Made by a program: the position numbers and the translations under genes. A stretch of DNA of 64,000 bases from Macrostomum hystrix. Lineage: Eukaryota > Platyhelminthes > Macrostomidae. This document shows, in pieces, positions 45,408 to 54,860 of this stretch. The first letter of the stretch is position 1. Every line of letters starts with the position of its first letter. The notes under the pieces were generated by a model, which saw only the letters and a program-made list of their open reading frames with translations, was not told the DNA's origin and searched no databases. The stretch spans positions 3,945,001 to 4,009,000 of the forward strand of contig CATNEN010000025.1 of assembly GCA_950097015.1 (NCBI GenBank), in the 5' to 3' direction.

Positions 45408-45578
45408 ATGAGCGTTCAGGAGCTTCTATCTGATGACGAATCAAGCTGCCAAAGCTACGAAAGTGCTCCAAATGAACAGGGAGATGGACTGCGCCGAGGA
45501 CCGTACGTTAGAATAAGCGATGAGCGGTACAACCTCGTTGTGGATGCTTTAGAAATAGGCGAGCGACCGGCTAAATGA
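45408..45578 (+). CDS. short ORF with transposase-like N-terminal look
   Basis: ATG at 45408 opens a 56-codon frame: an acidic Ser-rich start (MSVQELLSDDESS), then RRGPYVRISDERYNLVVDAL. The R-G-P-Y-x-x-I-S-x-E-x-R style resembles the start of helix-turn-helix DNA-binding domains in some animal DDE transposases. It stops at 45576-45578, and no continuation with a catalytic domain was found. It could be a fragment of a mobile element or the first exon of an unknown gene. Confidence 0.3.
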   Translation: MSVQELLSDDESSCQSYESAPNEQGDGLRRGPYVRISDERYNLVVDALEIGERPAK

Positions 45579-45695
45579 TACTGGACCGGTATTTGAAATA
45601 CGCCCCGGTCGTCTTTCTTCTGTTAACCTCATCATTTTCTATAGATTGCTTTGTTCTAAACATTTCTCGGTGATTTTTTCATTCAAGGATCGTAC

Positions 45696-45885
45696 CAATG
45701 CTCCAGACAGGCGCTGCGCTGAGGTTTCTAGTGTCCAACCAGCGGACGAGTTCCTCCGACGCGTCGGACAGCATAGGGCCGGTACTAGTCGATCTCGGAC
45801 AGTCCGGCCGGACAGTTGGCGCGAGCAGCCAGCAGCTGACTAGGCAAAATATTAGCCTGGGAGCCTTTGCAGACAAGTCAGGCAT
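45696..45885 (-). CDS. candidate signal-peptide exon, possibly exon 1 of the THSD7-like gene
   Basis: From ATG 45883-45885 the frame gives a positively charged start, a hydrophobic core (LIFCLVSCWLLA) and small residues before a probable cleavage region, then about 40 hydrophilic residues to a GTACGA donor at 45695. This is what the THSD7-like gene lacks at its 5' end. The donor leaves one base. The first confirmed exon would then need a different, weak acceptor near 39940, because the good acceptor at 39923 is phase 0. I therefore regard the link as tentative. The intron would be about 5.8 kb and full of minisatellites. Confidence 0.3.
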
Positions 45886-46764
45886 GGGATTTCGGGAAGG
45901 GCTGCAAAAATAATAAAGAATTGATAAAACTGGAGAAGAAGACTTCAACGGGTTCGAACCGGGAGTGAGTTGGGAGCTTTTATCGGCGAAGAAGAAATTG
46001 AAGAGTAAAGACTCGTAGAGAATCAACTGATGGGCGTTTGGGATTTGCCGCTGAAGGTGTCGGCTCCGAGAGGCGAGGAGAGGGGGAGAGGGAGGGAGGT
46101 GGCTGAGCGAGTAGGATGAAAGCTACTCGAGCGGAGAGCGGGCCGTGCGGTCCCCGGGAGGTTTAATGGAGTTTTAATTGGCCAAGAACCTCCCGGCGCT
46201 GCTGCCGGCAACAACTACGACGATAGAAACTGTGAATGAGGGTGGGGTGGGGGATAAGAGGGCTCGCAAGAAGAGAGATGGCAGGAGGAACGAGTTGGAG
46301 AATGGCGAAAATGCGTGGGAGAATGAATGCCGAAAAGACGGCTGCGGCGAGAAATCTGAGAAAGTGGGTGACGAGAGAGAGAGAGCTGAGGACCCGGGAG
46401 CAAATCCAAGTCGGAGCCATGAATAAATCAGCTCAAAGAATCTTTCGCTCCCACCCCGTTGCTCAAGGGGAGGGGTAGGCTGGAAATGGGAGATGCACCC
46501 ACTCTCAAATCCCAATCGCTTGTTCCCATCCTCTCTCTCTCATCTTACCCCATTTTGCTTCTGTTCCACATCTGCGCATTCCTTGTGCCTTGGGGCGCAT
46601 TCTTATCCCTTGTCCGAGGAATTGTATTCTCTGACCACAATCCTGGCTTAATAGGCGAAAGTATATCCCAGGATTTAATAGGCACATGCTGGGCTAACTG
46701 AACTCGACTCAACAGGCCTTTCTCTGTGGAGCGGTTGAAATTAAGGGCATTTTAGCCTCATGCA
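45886..46764. other. purine-rich stretch and spacer, no gene supported
   Basis: Bases about 46065-46410 are strongly purine-rich on plus (GAGAGGGGGAGAGGGAGGGA near 46078). They give open frames on both strands that are compositional artefacts. A CTCTCTCTCTCATC run lies near 46532. Confidence 0.35.
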
Positions 46765-47393
46765 ATGGAACACAGAGCACTGTTCACTCACATGACACTG
46801 GAACACAGAGCACTGTTCACTCACATGACACTGGAACACAGAGCACTGTTCACTCACATGACACTGGAACACAGAGCACTGTTCACTCACATGACACTGG
46901 AACACAGAGCACTGTTCACTCACATGACACTGGAACACAGAGCACTGTTCACTCACATGACACTGGAACACAGAGCACTGTATATTCACATGACACTGGA
47001 ACACAGAGCACTGTTCACTCACATGACACTGGAATACAGAGCACTGTTCACTCACATGACACTGGAACACAGAGCACTGTTCACTCACATGACACTGGAA
47101 CACAGAGCACTGTTCACTCACATGACACTGGAACACAGAGCACTGTATACTCACATGACACTGGAACACAGAGCACTGTTCACTCACATGACACTGGAAC
47201 ACAGAGCACTGTTCACTCACATGACACTGGAACACAGAGCACTGTTCACTCACATGACACTGGAACACAGAGCACTGTATATTCACATGACACTGGAACA
47301 CAGAGCACTGTTCACTCACATGACACTGGAATACAGAGCACTGTTCACTCACATGACACTGGAACACAGAGCACTGTTCACTCACATGACACA
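46765..47393. repeat. 33-bp minisatellite (19 copies)
   Basis: The unit contains GAACACAGAGCACTGTTCAC and TCACATGACACTG. The period is a multiple of three, so two strands show long open frames. The first bases of the unit are partly palindromic (ACAGAGCACTGT). No sign of a real gene. Confidence 0.95.
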
Positions 47394-48380
47394 GGAAATT
47401 CCAAACACCGAATGACATTCCATAGGAAACACCCACGCGGCTAGTAGCGGGTAGTGTAGGCAGCCATAGAGACAAGCGACATAAGTACAATAGCAGTGAG
47501 ACGGCAGCTCAGTCCAGAACATTTCTCGGGTAATTACGAGTATCTTCCACATCTTCAATCTGCTGGGAGATAATTTGATGGCGAGGATTTCGCAGGGAAA
47601 GCCGCCCGTCAGATGGGGCAATAAGATTTTGCGTGCACAAATTCAAGCAGCTATAGCAAGTGTTGCAGCACTACACTAATGTAGTGTGCATTTGTACAAT
47701 AATAGTACGCAAGCAAAAGATTTGTCGTGTGGTTTGACTGAACAGAAATGCTACTTAATTCATCAGGAAATCTTTTTTTAGATTCCGATATGACTGCATT
47801 GAAAAGTGCAAGTTAGTAACTTTTAGATTTATGCTTTAGTTGCATTTTAGCTCTATGTATTTTTATGCTTTTTATGCAGGAACTTTTCACTTGTAAACTT
47901 GGTACAGCTAGCTAGGTAAGGCGCTAAATTTACATAAGAATAAACGAAAGAAACAAGAAAATATTGAAAATTAAATCAAATGTCTCGTTTCACCTCAAAG
48001 ATAAGAGGTGGCGCGTCGTTTCACCTCACCTCACCTCACCTCAATTTATAAGAAAAGGTTGGCAATTGAGGCCCAAGCAGTTGGCCGGAGAAGCGATTTT
48101 CTCGCCGCACAGACAGCCGATAGGCTTCAGCGAATTCCATCACATAGTTACTGCGCCTCATATCTTCTCGTCTCTTTGCCAGCGTTGTTGTTTTTGGGGC
48201 TGATTTATTAATTGGCTCAATACATTGCACTACACTTTCCTGTAACTCGTTCGTACTCTATGGCCTAGCCTAAATGATTCGCAGCTTTGCTGATATCGCT
48301 TTTGTCAGCCAAGCCGAGAATAAAGTCAAAGAATAACGTTGAGAATCCCCACATTCACTGCATGCAGTAGCAGCTATTGC
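47394..48380. other. spacer, nothing recognised
   Basis: No coding or RNA signal that I can support. A short (CCTCA)n run lies at about 48023-48042. Confidence 0.3.
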
Positions 48381-49020
48381 CATAGAACTACACTCGAACA
48401 TAGACAAAAAAGCAAATTAAGTGGAGAATTCCATTAAAAATCAAAACAAATGTTACCAAAACACTCGGGAATCGTTTTGATGTGGAATTGAAAGTGAATT
48501 GAAGTAATAATAATAAAATAATAATTTATAATTGCAGGAGGGCTGCGAGCAGTGGCCCATCATTTAGTGACACTAGACCAGCAGCCAGCGAGGAGGCAAT
48601 TCTGCCCATTTCGCTGACTCCTGAGCACACAAGCACACAGATACTGTACGCAGGCACACGCTCACACAGGTGTGTACATCTGCCCTTACTTTCTCATCGT
48701 CAGGCAGTGAACATGTCACTGTGCCTTGGAGGTTGGCCCTCAAGGGCGTAAATTGCACGACAAGCCCCCAAAGCCTTCTCTCCGCGGCTGCGCCCCAAAT
48801 AAATGTGGCCTCGCCGTGGAATCGAACTTAGGGACCGTGGTGCGAGAGGCAAACGCGATAACCGCTCTGCCACCGACCCCTTTGAATTGAAAGTGAATTG
48901 AAAGTGACGAGCTTTTAAAAAATGACAAAGCTAGATTTATTATAGTCTATGGCCATAGGATAGCTTGGAATCAACTTGATTAGCTTATTTGTCTATGGTA
49001 TGGTTGAGTGTAGTTCTATG
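48381..49020. mobile_element. 640-bp inverted-repeat element containing a SINE
   Basis: CATAGAACTACACTC at 48381-48395 is exactly inverted at 49006-49020. The similarity continues inward through a CATAGACAAA word on both sides (about 33 bp with a small gap). The right side contains GTCTATGG at 48991 and again at 48945. A tRNA-derived SINE lies inside. No transposase and no clear target-site duplication are visible. Confidence 0.6.
48760..48893 (-). repeat. tRNA-derived SINE (minus)
   Basis: On minus it reads AAAGGGGTCGGTGGCAGAGC with A-box TGGCAGAGCGG and, about 40 bp later, the B-box AGTTCGATTCC. A GC-rich tail follows. The head matches the copy at 44385. Confidence 0.7.
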
Positions 49021-49425
49021 ACAGTGGCTGCTTTTGCGGTGAATTGGGAACGTGGTTGACTTTATTTAGGACTTGCCTGGGCAAAAGCGATATTTTTAGA
49101 AACACCGCCAATACCATATTAACAGGTGCAGAGCTGATTGGCGTACTGTCAATACAGAGGATAACTAACGAAACAAAAATGCTTATTGGTCTATTAATAA
49201 TCAAACGGTGAGTCTTAATATTACTATTTTCTGCTGACATAGACCCATACGAGCTATGGCGAAGCGCTAGGAGAATTTCTCGAAAAAATTTAACTCGTAG
49301 AATAAATTTAAGCTTCTAAACAGTTGAATTTAATTAAATTCATTAAAACTTAAATCGATTTTAATGAAAATCCCAATAAAATACATCATTTTGACCACCA
49401 TTCTATAGCTTTTTAACTTGCACTA

Positions 49426-50754
49426 TTAAAGATAATTTCGGCTCACATCGTCCAATCCAACTCCGATTCGAGTGACTTCGCTGGTAGTTGGCCTATTTTG
49501 ACGGTCCATCAAATTCGCGCTGAGATTTCTGAAAAGTTGATTGATGTACTGGTATAATTAGCTGCTTTCAGTGCTTATTGTTTTGGTGGCTAAATAGGTA
49601 AATTTATAGAGCTATTTTTAGCAACCACGAACATCAGCACGCGATTGACCCGTGATCAGACATTCCGCAACAGCATTTTTGGGTACTATTTTTAGAACAC
49701 AAGGTCAGCGTAGCATGAGATTAGGTCGTGATTCTATTATAATCGATAAAAGCATTAATAATACTTACTCTCGTCCATCTTCAAGTTCGTTGGTCATCTC
49801 CTTTGTAGAGAACTGGTGACTCAATTCTGCGTCCTCAGCTGAATCGTCGGACTGGGAAAATTAAACCGTTATTTCGAATGTAAGTTTTAAAAAGGGAGAC
49901 GTTTGCCATTTCTTTTTTTGTCGACTTCAAATTTAAATCACAAACGACAGACTGAAAAACGAAATCTCACAGCAAAAGCCAGAATTTCCTCGAGTGTAAA
50001 TGACGTCTTTTTCAACACTTTATTTTTATCTTGATCTCCTCGTTGAGCTCGCACGCTCGCGTCCATCCTGTTAGTCGAAGCGTGCAGAGTTCCCCTTAAA
50101 AGCAGTTCATCCTTGGTCACCACTTGGTTCGAGTTGTCTAGGCGGCTAGCTAAAAATAATTGACAGTATTTTTATATTGGAGACATATCTAACTAATGTA
50201 AGTAGCGATGGGCGAAATGCTCACAATTTTAATCCCATTTCTAACGACCATTCGTTCCCAGATTCTACTCTCATTTCTACCAACGGCCCTTGCCCAGTCC
50301 TACTCCAACCTATACTCTGGACAATCTACTCTAATCTACTCAACTTAACTCTAATATGCTCCAATCTACTCCAATCTAATCTAGTCTACTCTAATCTACC
50401 CCAATCTACTCTCATCTACTCTAATCTACTCTAATCTACTTCAATCTACTCTAGTAGATTCAATCCAATCTACTTATCTTTCATAGCTAGCTACTCACGC
50501 CAGTTCCTTCTGATCGCGTAGTTGCAGTCATCCTCCGGATCCCTCTTTGGATATCGAATACGCTGGTAGAGGAATACGGCAAGGTAGGCTAGCATGAGCA
50601 GCACCATAATGACAATGAATATGATGGCTAGAATGATGGGATCATTTCCCCTATGCTGCTCCCTTGACTCCATCAGCCTGTTGTAAAAGCCGCCAGGAAG
50701 TCGTTGGTAGTGCAGTGTTTTCCAGACTTTTGTAAGTGTGGCATTCATTTGCAA
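49426..50754 (-). CDS. single-pass membrane protein, candidate KCNE-like K+ channel subunit (four exons)
   Basis: Exons 50754-50499, 50149-49971, 49851-49769 and 49528-49426 join at GT..AG sites with matching phases to give 206 residues. The N-terminus is short and hydrophilic with an N-A-T glycosylation site at residues 4-6 and LTKVW after it. A hydrophobic helix covers about residues 40-63, followed by YQRIRYPKRDPEDDCNYAIR then RNW. KCNE (MinK) proteins have the same plan: N-terminal glycosylation sites, one helix, a basic juxtamembrane stretch, then Asp-Pro and a Y-I..W segment. The remaining ~115-residue tail is charged and unique. KCNE proteins modulate Kv channels. Similarity is by motif layout only and could be chance. 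Exon 4 could instead splice on at GAT|GTGAGC (about 49440), lengthening the tail. Confidence 0.5.
50325..50475. repeat. ~10-bp degenerate tandem
   Basis: Variants of TCTACTCTAATCTACTCCAA repeat in the first intron of the KCNE-like gene, immediately after its exon 1. Confidence 0.85.
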
Positions 50755-50917
50755 TCAGCTATATTCGCGATTCTCGATCAGTCAAGGTCTCGGCTATTGA
50801 ACTAAGTGAGCGTAAGACTTCTTTAAACATGATTAGTTTATAATATCTGCAATATGCGAAATGTGTCTATGGCTATTAGAGCATTGAATACTATGAGTAA
50901 TACAGATATGAATATGC

Positions 50918-52338
50918 TAAGCTTGCTGTCATAATACCAGCTTGCTGTCTTAATACCAGCTTGCTGTCTTAATACCAGCTTGCTGTCTTAACACCAGCTT
51001 GCTGTCATAATACCAGCTTGCTGTCTTAACACCAGCTTGCTGTCATAATACCAGCTTGCTGTCATAACACCAGCTTGCTGTCTTAACACCAGCTTGCTGT
51101 CTTAACACCAGCTTGCTGTCTTAATACCAGCTTGCTGTCTTAATACCAGCTTGCTGTCTTAATACCAGCTTGCTGTCTTAATACTAGCTTGCTGTCTTAA
51201 TGCCAGCTTGCTGTCTTAACACCAGCTTGCTGTCTTAACACCAGCTTGCTTTCTTAAAACCAGCTTGCTGTCTAAATACCAGCTTGCTGTCTTAATACCA
51301 GCTTGCTTTCTTAACACCAGCTTGCTGTCTAAATACCAGCTTGCTGTCTTAATACCAGCTTGCTGTCTTAATACCAGCTTGCTGTCTTAATGCCAGCTTG
51401 CTGTCTTAATGCCAGCTTGCTGTCTTAACACCAGCTTGCTGTCTTAATACCAGCTTGCTGTCTTAATACCAGCTTGCTGTCTTAATGCCAGCTTGCTGTC
51501 TTAATACCAGCTTGCTGTCTTAATACCAGCTTGCTGTCTGAATGCCAGCTTGCTGTCTTAACACCAGCTTGCTGTCTTAATACCAGCTTGCTGTCTTAAT
51601 ACCAGCTTGCTGTCTTAACACCAGCTTGCTGTCTTAATGCCAGCTTGCTGTCTTAATACCAGCTTGCTGTCTTAATACCAGCTTGCTGTCTTAATACCAG
51701 CTTGCTGTCTTAATGCCAGCTTGTTGTCTTAATACCAGCTTGCTGTCTTAACACCAGCTTGCTGTCTTAATACCAGCTTGCTGTCTTAATACCAGCTTGC
51801 TGTCTTAATGCCAGCTTGCTGTCTTAATACCAGCTTGCTGTCTTAATACCAGCTTGCTGTCTTAATACCAGCTTGCTGTCTTAATACCAGCTTGCTGTCT
51901 TAACACCAGCTTGCTGTCTTAACACCAGCTTGCTGTCTTAACACCAGCTTGCTGTCTTAATACCAGCTTGCTGTCTTAATACCAGCTTGCTGTCCTAATA
52001 CCAGCTTGCTGTCTTAACACCAGCTTGCTGTCTTAACACCAGCTTGCTGTCTTAACACCAGCTTGCTGTCTTAACACCAGCTTGCTGTCTTAACACCAGC
52101 TTGCTGTCCTAATACCAGCTTGCTGTCTTAATACCAGCTTGCTGTCTTAATACCAGCTTGCTGTCTTAATGCCAGCTTGCTGTCTTAATGCCAGCTTGCT
52201 GTCTTAACACCAGCTTGCTGTCTTAATACCAGCTTGCTGTCTTAATACCAGCTTGCTGTCTTAATACCAGCTTGCTGTCTTAATACCAGCTTGCTGTCTT
52301 AATACCAGCTTGCTGTCTTAATACCAGCTTGCTGTCTT
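50918..52338. repeat. 19-bp minisatellite (~74 copies)
   Basis: The unit is CCAGCTTGCTGTCTTAATA with AACA and AATG variants at the end. It starts about 165 bp upstream of the KCNE-like start codon, so it lies in that gene's 5' flank. Confidence 0.97.
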
Positions 52339-53261
52339 ACTAGCTTCTACTCACCCTCCTATAGGCTTCCTGTTACCTTCCTATCAGCTTTCTGTATATT
52401 TTATAGCCTCAAGATTCTTCGAAATAACAAAGAATAACAAGCTAGTCGTAAAATCTCGATTTCTGACGGCCAAGCTCTTTAAGCGTTTGAAAAGCGCTTA
52501 CATCGGTGCTCCTTTCAATCAGCGACCTTCACCTGCATTTCGACCCACCCAGCGCTCAAAATAGACCTGAGCGAGCCAGACCGGCTGACCTGACGGCCTG
52601 GAAAGCAATGACGCAGAGACCGAGAACCTATGCACCCTATCAGCCTGCGAACTCGTGCCTAGAATGCTCGCGGCTGGTGTGTTGGGTTGGGGAACATGGC
52701 AACGCGGGGCAGAGAGATAACTGCTTGTCTGTTATCTGTTATATCTCTCTCTCGGACCCCCCCCTACTGCTAAACACTGTGCCTTATCGCTTGAATATAA
52801 AATACACTGCTTCGTAGATATGCTCCTGCACTGAAGCTTTGAGATGTGAGTCTCACACTCATAATTGTTGGCCTCTGTGGTCAGTACGAGTTCAAGTCTT
52901 TCGGTTAGTGTCGGCAGAAGGTAGCAGGCAGCAAGAAAACCTGCTATATCTGACCGGGAGTCGAACCCGGGCCACCTGGGTGAAAACCAGGGATCCTGGT
53001 TTGATTGATTATTGATTATTGATTGTTGATTGAAATTGAAGTTGAAATTGATTATTAAGGAATAACATTTATACGTTATTACAAACCTCGCTTCTGTTTA
53101 ACTAAATTTCAATCGAATTTTAGAAGTCAATAATAAGCAGATAGGCAAAAGCAACAAGTACGCCGGAGAGAAATTAGGAGGATGTTTAGGAAAATAAGTT
53201 GAGAGATGAAGTAAAACGTATTGGAAACTCGCATATTTTGGACACCTTTCCAGCACTTACC
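52339..53261. other. spacer, with a tRNA fragment
   Basis: No gene supported except the truncated tRNA at 52949-53001. A short (TTGATTGATTA)-type tandem lies at about 53002-53045. Confidence 0.35.
52949..53001 (-). pseudogene. truncated tRNA-Glu (TTC)
   Basis: On minus it has a complete anticodon arm (CCTGG, loop TTTTCAC, CCAGG), a variable loop and T arm (CCCGGGTTCGACTCCCGG), as in eukaryotic tRNA-Glu with anticodon TTC. The 5' half with D arm and acceptor strand is absent: the upstream bases are simple TTGATT-like sequence. It is a tRNA pseudogene or the remnant of a tRNA-Glu-derived SINE. Confidence 0.7.
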
Positions 53262-53591
53262 ATGGCCGACAAAGACTACAACCCCCGCCCCGGACAAAAA
53301 TTCGTGGACGTCGACATCCGGGGGCGGCCGGTGGTGAAGGCCGACGCGGCCACCCAGGTGACTGCGGAAGAGATTGATGGCGGCCTGACGACCGCCACAT
53401 CTACTTCCGACCTCCAGGCCCTGTACCTGGAGGACTGCTATAAAACTATACAGGCACAAGGCACCTGGGTGGCGCAGGGTGTCTATCAGTCCGAACCGGC
53501 ATCTAAATATCCGCCATGGCCAACAATTAGAAGTCTCCGGCGGTACTACCGGAAAGAGTACCCGGAGCCGCCGGAGGGTGGACAATTTTAA
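53262..53591 (+). CDS. small unknown protein (109 aa)
   Basis: ATG at 53262 (context ACCATGG) opens 109 codons to TAA at 53589-53591. A good acceptor (CACCTTTCCAG) lies 9 bp before the ATG, so an untranslated first exon or trans-spliced leader is possible. The product is hydrophilic, with DYNPRPGQKFVDVDI near the start, an acidic/Thr-rich middle and a basic-then-Pro-rich end (SLRRYYRKEYPEPPEGGQF). GC-rich third positions contrast with the AT-rich flanks, which supports coding. There is no signal peptide, membrane segment or recognised domain. No AATAAA was seen close behind the stop. It may be a real small gene or a retroelement fragment. Confidence 0.5.
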   Translation: MADKDYNPRPGQKFVDVDIRGRPVVKADAATQVTAEEIDGGLTTATSTSDLQALYLEDCYKTIQAQGTWVAQGVYQSEPASKYPPWPTIRSLRRYYRKEYPEPPEGGQF

Positions 53592-54355
53592 CTATCTAAT
53601 GAACTCTGGACTAAATATAATTACTTATTTAACTTCTTCATAGAGTTTCAGATTTCAACGTCTTATATGTTTACAAGGCTACTAGAAGTAGGACGATTAG
53701 CAACGAGAATAAGGCAATAAGCTGCATCTCCCTTGACCAGCCAAGGATTTCTTCACAAGGGGGATGATACGAGTATAAGACTTAGAAATCTGAAAAGAAC
53801 TTAAGAGAAAACTTTCGCCTAGAGGTCAAGCAACTAAGAATAGACAGATTAGACAAACACTCGCCCCGAGTTTTCACTTTCATTCCAGCGCAACACAGCA
53901 CGGCCCAAACTGGACCTGGTACGGCCCGACACGACACGGCCCGGCCTAATCTGACCTGATCCTGCCCGACGTCGGTCCAACGCGATCTGGACCTGCCTGG
54001 ACTTACCCGACCGGGCACGGCCTGATGCAACCTGGCCCGGTCCTGCCTGCGATATCAGAGCCGGCCTGGGCCCTATCTGGAGAGGAGAAGACCGAGAGCA
54101 CCCAAGAAGATCTGATTGACGACGGCGACAACAAACATTAGACACCATAGAAACGGGAACTTTTCCTAACTCAACCAACACGTTTAGGCCTTTGACCCGC
54201 CCTCCATAGGACAGGGGTTGGCGTGCCTGCCAACCAAGTATTCTAATGTTTTGTGCTGAATTGGACTCAGGGCTGCGACCCCACTCGACCCATTATCACT
54301 AAGCGCTCTGTTGATAAAGTTTTATCACCCCTCCAAGGGAGGGATTTTCAAACAA
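53592..54355. other. upstream region of the repeat-protein gene
   Basis: Between about 53880 and 54070 there is a GC-rich, loosely repetitive stretch (GACCTGGTACGGCCCGACAC-like words: CCCGAC, GGCCCGG) giving short open frames on minus. No gene is supported. Confidence 0.3.
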
Positions 54356-54363
54356 TATATAAA
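54356..54363 (+). promoter_or_regulatory. TATA box of the repeat-protein gene
   Basis: TATATAAA in a GGATTTTCAAACAATATATA context. It is followed by a GC-rich stretch (about 54366-54400) where transcription would start about 30 bp downstream. The only two ATGs before 54861 that I noticed (54612, 54675) open frames of two codons each. Confidence 0.5.
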
Positions 54364-54860
54364 TGGAAGCGGAGCGCGGGAAAAAGAACCGCCGCTGTCT
54401 CTGAGCTCTATTAAGTTAGCAATTTAATACAACTTACTGCGTTTGAGTTCTATCTTCATTGAATTCCGAGAGAGGAATCCGGGAGAGACCGCAGCAGTCA
54501 GCCGAAGAGCGATAGTCGTTAGGAGTTATAGCCTTCAAGACAAGAGACTGCAACAGACCGCTAGACTACACTGATACGAGAGAGACGACAAAACTTGAAG
54601 TGCTGTAAGCTCCATGTCCTGAGAAAAAACTAATCCTGTCAGGTGTGTGCTCACAAGTCCAGTAGAGTAAAGAGAATGGCGTGACAACTGATAGTCAATT
54701 TACATTTTTTGCTGTAAACTAGCCTTTAAGGGTACTGTTTCCCTAGCAATAATTCTATTAATTAACACAGATTCGCTCGTATAGCATTAAATTTTTTGTG
54801 ATAAAAGGGAAGATTGTGTTGTGCATATTCTACAACCTGCACCTGCATCGGCCCTGAGTC

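Noticed and set aside
46178-46515. Overlapping frames in the purine-rich stretch
   Set aside because: Composition leaves few stop codons on either strand; no domain or splice evidence.
46741-47490. Frames encoding periodic MTLEHRALFTH or its antisense
   Set aside because: 33-bp array with no unique protein part or gene signals.
50918-52338. CRISPR-like appearance of regular 19-bp repeats (and other arrays)
   Set aside because: Units are directly adjacent without unique spacers, in an intron-containing animal genome.
52949-53001. Functional tRNA-Glu gene
   Set aside because: The D arm and 5' acceptor strand are missing.
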